Shown: piece by piece, positions 57,304 through 64,000 of the stretch
Position numbering within the stretch: position 1 is the stretch's first letter
Layout: each line of letters begins with the position of its first letter
NCBI GenBank assembly: GCA_029851415.1
Contig: CM056742.1
Span: 157,981,121-158,045,120, forward strand
DNA: 64,000 bases
Reading direction: 5' to 3'
Source of the DNA: Eretmocerus hayati
Taxonomy: Eukaryota; Arthropoda; Insecta; Hymenoptera; Aphelinidae
Program-made: the position numbers and the translations under genes
The notes under the pieces: model-generated
What the model was told of the DNA's origin: nothing
The model's input: the letters and a program-made list of their open reading frames with translations, nothing else
Database searches by the model: none

Positions 57304-60300
57304 AGGGCATCTTATAAATTATCTCAGATTTGCTTCTGAATATCTGAAGATTTTAAAGTGAATTGAATTTTTCTGTGGTCATTAGATCACTCCTGACCCA
57401 CCGCAGTGAACATGAAATCGAATTCACATCAATTTTACGATACTTGTTAGACGAATTTCATTTTTGTGATGATCGCTCTGGAGAACTGACTCAAAGTCGA
57501 TCAGATGGATGTGAGAGTCACTTTTACGGGAGCTAATCATTGTTCTTACTCACCACGAGTTAAGAATATCAGTTCTGGATCCTTCATGTGAGCATTTGAA
57601 CCCAGCGTGGTCATACAAGCCATTTTTCAAGATTGTTCAAAAGTTAAAATCGTTTCTTACAGTAGTTTAAGTTGATGATACGTAGTCGAACCTTGTCATT
57701 TGCTCCACATGAAGAGGGACAATCTCTTGAAATTCCACTGAAGGAGTTCCTTTCCTTGGGTGTGATCTTCGAGATTTTCCATCATGATATTTGATTTACA
57801 CTTCTGCTCGAACTCACCAGCGAGCTAGGGTCATAACCACTACCAGCTTATCTCTTGGGTCAATTTTGTGTAACTGGAACAGAGTTCTAAAAATCTTCTC
57901 AAAGCTCAATGGTATTTTAGTATGGCTTTTCCATGGACGATCATACTCACACCAACTCCTTAGTCTTCCCTTTTTGATGAACAGTCTTTAGAATCAGAAT
58001 TCGATATTCTTCTCTATCCTTTGAAATTTCCAAGGTGATTCACTCGATATCTCAAAAAAGTGAAATGACTCGACACCGTACCAGTCCGCACCGGTACGCT
58101 CTGAATTTTTTTCTCTACGAGAAATTTTATTCCACAATTGGGAAAGTCAACTCTTAATTCCTGCACTTTCTACAACACTCGTACAAGTATCAAACCTCCC
58201 AACCCAACTTCATCTATGAAGAACGTCGTAATCCGCAACCCTAAATCCCTATTCTTACTCAGCTTCCCTTTCACACCCTTCTCCTACAATGTACTGCACA
58301 GATGAACTTTTCAAAGTCACGATTCGTAACGCCGACACCGGATGCTTCCTCTTCATCGCGTACCTGACAACCAGGAAAAGAAGGAACGAGTGAACGAGTC
58401 AGACAGGAAATGCTAGTCGAGGCGTGACAAACAAATACACGCATCATACAGCTCTGACACGAATCTTGCACTGGATTCAAGTTAAAAAGAGGAGACCGAG
58501 AGTAGAGGAAGAAAAAAGAGGGCGCAGCGATACTACTAAGATGTATAAGAAAGAGAAAGAGGAACGTGACAAGGAGGCTGAGAGGTTGGAGAATGAAGAG
58601 TGGAGGCTTGCAGGAGTCGACGTGTTTAAGTAGACAAGGGACGAGTCAGCCTTGCAACCTCTTACGAGGAAACGACGACGAGACGATGCCTGGGTCTGTT
58701 GTGCATAGTTACCCTCGTCTCTTTTTTTTGCGTTTCACTTAGCCTTTTATAGATTATTCACGTACAATGCTCAAATGACGAGTGGCATTTTGCCTATTGG
58801 CTGAAAAAAATGGAGTGAGCTGGGCAATGAGGAAAAAATTCACTGTTCGGATGATCTAATACCATTTCGTGGTTATGCTTTCGATAAAAACAACTTGTGC
58901 CATATCAGTCAGGAAATATTTAATTTAATGAGTATATTTATGTTGAGATCAAGTCCTTGTGGGAAGCTCTGAACGAATTTTCGTTGAATATCCTGTGCGT
59001 TTTGCGTGACTTTCTTGTGGAAGTAACCATTGAATGCAAAGTGAACTTGCGCAAGCTATACTCAAATGAATTTTGCCCTTATGACACTTTCATAGTTTTT
59101 TTCGGGAATTTTTTCCGATAACATGAAGAAAATTCCCATTCAAAGTTTTGCCTGTAGTCCATGGTGGGATTTTTTTTTTCAGCCTAACACAACCTTGACC
59201 TCAAAATAGCGAGTTATTGCGTTGTGGTTGAAACAATTCATCTCAAGAATCGTTATATCTTGGGATCTTGGGTATTTTACGTACCGGGGCCAAAACTGAT
59301 CATCTCATTGCTGATTTTGGTAGACTTTGAATTGCATAGATATTCGGTCATGTGTATCTTCCACGTGGCTGGCCGTAGGCTACCAATACTACCATCGTCT
59401 TGTGTAAAGATTCGACGGTCGAAAACTATAGCAAAATTCACTCGTAGCGAATTTCCCATGGGGATCGATCAATTCCTCCCGAAATTTTTTCAGGGTATAC
59501 GTATGATGACAAGTTTCTTAATGTGTTGTGAGGAGCTCTTCCGAAAATTTACGAGGAATTGGGAAATGATTGAACCGTTCCCAATTATCGGCTCATTCGC
59601 CATTTCATACAATATTTTCAGGGATTTCTGGGTAGATTGGACCAGAAAGGGTATCGAGTCCCCTGTAGAGTCTATCTCAGCGTGAAGTCACCTCGGGAAC
59701 TTCGTAATTGCGCCAGGCGTAGCTCAATTTTTCGACTAGGATCATCGTATTCTAGTATAGTATTATATCATCTTCCCATGCTTAGTGTTAAACGATCAAC
59801 TGAACTCATGAATAACTGATTGAATTTTTTATTTTTTTTTATTCAGTTATTTAAGGACGCTGTTGAGAATAACTGATGAATACATGGATGAATGGACGAT
59901 TATGAATCTTCTCTTCCTGAAATAGCTAAAAGTCATTATTCCGTGTCGGGTGCTTGCGAGCCTTCCCATAATCGAATATGACGGATCCTTTTCAATAGTA
60001 TCGTCCCGTTGATACCAAATGATCATTGAACCGGAATATGATTCTTGGACTATCCCTGGAGGGTTCTTATTAGACGTATGAATTCCAACGCCATTCACAT
60101 GGTGCTGACGATCTTACTGATATCAGTGTAACTTGAAACAATGAAAATCCTCCCTGATATGTAGCACGCAACATGTATATTCATGAGTGAATCACAGATC
60201 CCAATGAATTATTTGAATAATTTGCTATGCTGATTATTGGTGTCGTTATCGTTGATGTTTTGAAGTTAATTGGACAACTATCATCTCTGTACAGTTCTTC

Positions 60301-61931
60301 TATTGGTCGGTCATCAAGCTTTTGCGAATCATCCATCCTTCTTCAAATTTATCTGAATAATCTCAGAATTTTCGCACTCAGAGGTATGGTAGATGCTACT
60401 TTCATTACACTCTCAATCTCAAGTTTCCTCACTTTCACCATGATGAAAAACCTTCAATTTTAATTTTGCAATGGGCTAAGATCAGCCAGATTCAAGAATA
60501 AATTGTGTAAAATGTATAGCTTCAAGTGAATGAAAGAAAATTTCTGGAATGTAAATAACTGTGTAGAATCAGGCAGTTGTCCAAATAACAGACCTTACCC
60601 TGTGACCACAATTAGATGATGTGAATGCAACTATGTATGCTGTAGATCGATGAATCACAATTTAGTCTGACACCATTCCATAGAGCATTTATGTTGCAAA
60701 TATCTCATTCATTAACTCTGATTCGATTATTAGTTATTATGTAGACACATAATTAGTTGCATACAGTAGATGAACTTCGTATTCTGGATCGATATCAATC
60801 AAAACCATTCGTAGTATGGCCTGAATTCATCGAGACAATCTAGAAAGCATCGCCTCTTTTCGTTACAGCCACATAATTTATGAAGATGTCTCTGCTGCCA
60901 ATAAAATGCTAGAAAAGAGTTTTTGCTTGTCAGCAAAGAGTAGTCCCATTTCGTAGAAAATTCCATTGAATTTACGCTTTTTTTCAATGGCTTCACATCT
61001 CTTAAGGATTTCTGAGAATTTTACCTCATTGAATAGTCACATTGACAGCCCATCCAGACCTCAAAATTTTTTGTTAACATGAGTTCAGAGTTGAGCAATC
61101 AAGAGATGATTTGTGGCGTATAATGCTCAATGGAACAAGTTGTGTCTGGCTATCTGCCAAAAATATTAGGTGTCTACGTACAAAGTATGAAGAGAGAGCG
61201 AAAGAGTTAGAAAGCAGGTGGTGCAGGGGATGGTGCATATAATGGCGATGAAGTGTTAAAAGTGAACATGGCTTCTGTGTGTTAATTTCAGCAGTGGTGA
61301 GCCTGCCTCATCCTTTGTAGTGGACAGTGCTGGCTGCATGTACACGCCAAGGTATGTTAAACGTCGTTTTATTATTCAATCGATGTCTTCTATAAATCCC
61401 ACTCGAATGAGTTCTATCCCTATGCATCCCGCGGACCCATCTTCGGAGTGCTTAGAAGTGGCAATGTGCACAATACAATCCAAATACGTCAAATACACAA
61501 GAGTGATCAAGTTTCAGTCTTTACTAACAAATTTTCTTTTTCCGAATCCAATAATCTCTCTCATCTCCTGATTGCTCCCTCAAGATATTTGGATACAAAA
61601 CGATTCTTTTGACAAAAATGACCAAGTACCAGGGTCAGATTTTCGGCAACTGTGTTTAGAATGAATATCGTCGTACAGCAGACGATTTCTTGATAATCGA
61701 TGTCTAGTGACCAGGGATTCACTGCGAGTCTGTACCACCAATTTGTTCAAGATTTTCTTTTCACTATTTTGTACCTGAGGGCATATATGAGGAATCCAGA
61801 AGGAATCCGTCATGTTGACTTCCTGTTCCAAGATACAGCCAGGAACGCCACCGATGCCCTCATGAACCAGTGTGGAAAAGTCATCCATAAAGATACACTA
61901 GCAGTTTTGAATTTTTTCCCCTGTATCTCTG
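57304..61931. other. AT-rich DNA, no gene identified
   Basis: The 153-codon frame 59224-59685 matches nothing I recognise. No RNA gene or strong repeat seen. Confidence 0.45.
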
Positions 61932-62070
61932 GAGAGGGGGCCCATTTCACGCGTGACCCGCGGGGCCCCCTCTCTAGGAGTTGATCTAGATCCTCCATAT
62001 TTGAGGTGATACCGTGGAATGAATTATTTTGAGCAAGATTTGTGGCTCGGACTCCTGGTCCTCCGTTTGT
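61932..62070. repeat. GC-rich hairpin plus fragment related to the 331-bp MITE
   Basis: GAGAGGGGGCCC (61932-61943) and GGGCCCCCTCTC (61963-61974) pair perfectly around a 19-base loop. The adjacent GATCCTCCATATT...AGGTGATACC and the end CTCCGTTTGT at 62061-62070 resemble the right arm and end of the MITE at 12121-12451. A full left arm is not visible, so this may be a half copy. Confidence 0.45.
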
Positions 62071-64000
62071 AAGTACGCTGCAGAAGTTCGACCCTCGACC
62101 TATGTAACAAGGGGATGGACAAGTGACGCCTAATTTCATCTACTTGTATCTTCAGTGGGTATCTTCTCCTCGGCGCATTTTGATGGGATTTTTTGAACTC
62201 CCTCTCCGGATTTCTCCCACCTAATCTGGAATTTGTAATTCAGTTTGGATGAGGAGAATTATCGACACGCAGTAAAATTTCAGTCTTCCGGGAGAGGGAT
62301 AACTCCTGAACCTTTATAGATGAGAATTCACGTACTTGACAACGCAAAGGAAGCATCTTTCTCCCGATCATCGGAATTCAGCAGTTTTTGGTTCGAGGAG
62401 AAACTTCTAGAATTTTTATTTCGACCATGATACAAAAATCATAATAAAACTGACCCATCCGGAGGAAAAAAGTTCACAACCTTATACTCAACTAATGATT
62501 CGGGTCAGATTGTTTTATGAGGATCATTTCGGTTGAAATTTGGTGGGCATGGTAAAGCTTCCGAAAGTAGGAGTCATACCGAAAAATTTTCTCGCCAAAA
62601 CTAACCATATTCTCTCCAATTCTGATGAGGGGCATCTTTCGAAATAGATCATTTGACTAGACTTATGTGGGAGATCTCTCAGGCACGGCCCATGGGCTCC
62701 AATCATGATTGCAGAGCAAATGGGAATCGATTAGGAAATACCAGATGAGATTATAGAGGAAGTATATATGGGTCTCTACAATAGATTCGGAATGACTTTT
62801 CTCTTGGATTTGAGTGTGCATCACTGAGAATTTCGTGAATTGGAATGTAAACAGCGCTCAGGAATATTTCACTTGCTGAATGAGGAGTGTACGGATTGAT
62901 ACCACCTGTGGAATTTAGTCATTGGAAGAACTCCAACTCAGAGGATGAAGGTTCATCTGTGAAGATCCCATGGAAGGCACTTGGCAATATTCTGAAATCT
63001 CACAATACTTGAACTCTTTGGAAGCCTTCACGCTACATTGAGATACATTGCTCGTATAGAATGAGTTTACATGCTCTCTCTTCCTGGAAAAACCACCATG
63101 AAAATAAAACATTTCTCGTCACTTGATGGTTCGAAATCGAAGTGCAACTCTGTTCTCAAACATCATCAGTATCCCATTAATCACAACGGGTATCTCAATT
63201 TCACCAGCGTTGTATTTTGGTTGTTGGAAGATAATATGTGCAGATAGAGAGCATTCAATCGCTTTCATGATAATGGCAACTATTCTCACATTGCATTGAT
63301 GTTAGGTAATATATATCCATGAATGTCTTGGTTGCTCACTGAATTGACTTTATCCGAGCAAAAGTTTATGATCAAGTGCTCAACAGCTCATCAGTCTCAA
63401 AACCGATATCATATGCTGGGCATTAGGCTGACAATATCTCTTCCCGTTATATCCACTATCATGCTCCAGTTATTGGCAGTGGACCTTTTTTGAAATGCCG
63501 CCATCTTGGCCCCGTGTATTTCTTATAGAAATGTTTTGACATTTGGCCATATTGGATTTTTCTGCCATCCAAAATAACGGAAGTTTACTCCCAATCACAC
63601 TCTCTGTTTTCTTCATGGAAACAATTTTATCCGTATAACTATTGAAATGACAAATACAATAATTCTCGGTATTAGTAATTGGATTACATCTCCCAATCTC
63701 ACAAACATCTAAATTTACAAGATGAGAAGGTTCTATGACTATGTCAAAACTACGGCTTCTGGGTGGATGGAGGATAGCACAATTATTACTTCATCATAAT
63801 CAGAGCTATTCATACGGAAAATTTCGCAATGATTCTATTGTATGATTCAATTTTGGTGGGTTCATGTAGCTGAGGAATCACTGATCTAAGGATTACCTGA
63901 GGTAAGATGATGTTACCAGTTATCTTTCGTAATGAAAAGCTGTTAGATTACTATCGATCACTGTTGTCCATCATGAAATTATAGACGGTCAGAATTGTTA
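62071..64000. other. AT-rich DNA to window end, no gene identified
   Basis: ACAAGGGGATGG at about 62107 resembles the MITE terminus but I could not trace a complete element from it. Nothing else supported. Confidence 0.45.

Noticed and set aside
59224..59685. 153-codon ORF as a host gene
   Set aside because: No recognisable motif or neighbouring exon; plausible by chance in this length of sequence.
1..64000. tRNA or rRNA genes
   Set aside because: Reading for B-box-like GGTTCGANTCC patterns and rRNA landmarks gave nothing convincing; a covariance-model scan was not possible.

Overview
The window looks like a transposon-rich stretch of an animal nuclear genome, most likely an insect. The evidence is a Ty3/gypsy LTR retrotransposon, a Tc1/mariner-type hairpin element with TA target duplications, probable piggyBac-type (TTAA) and Harbinger-type (TTA) ends, many microsatellites, and AT-rich DNA with no bacterial operon structure. 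I could not identify any intact host gene. Introns and short exons could hide genes I cannot see, and the species is not determinable from this sequence.

Layout. 1-5.9 kb: an apparently intact, GC-rich gypsy element. Gag runs off the left edge. Pol carries protease, RT, RNase H and integrase in an overlapping -1 frame, with a textbook slippery site. A promoter-bearing LTR-like block with three ~100-bp upstream repeats follows. 5.9-9.5 kb: AT-rich DNA without a recognisable gene. 9,544-18,948: a 9.4-kb foldback element, the most striking object here. It has 215-bp near-identical terminal inverted repeats and perfect 8-bp flanking duplications (TCCTTACA). Its arms are arrays of an 88-bp unit (19 copies left, 14 copies right in opposite orientation). 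The 6.2-kb interior holds no transposase but several nested long palindromes. 19-64 kb: AT-rich intergenic or intronic DNA with scattered palindromic elements at 28.6, 34.2, 36.0, 39.2-40.5 and 55.4 kb, tandem repeats at 30.8-31.4, 31.9 and 51.5 kb, and weak ORF remnants.

The recurring theme is long inverted repeats. At least seven independent hairpin-forming elements lie in 64 kb. One 331-bp family (12.1, 36.0 and, more diverged, 55.4 kb) keeps its ends and centre. Its arms have changed extensively between copies yet still pair within each copy. A second foldback-like cluster (39.2-40.5 kb) is built of short CACTGAAATTTCAGTG palindromes. Only the gypsy element encodes recognisable proteins. 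The other elements are non-autonomous as far as can be seen.
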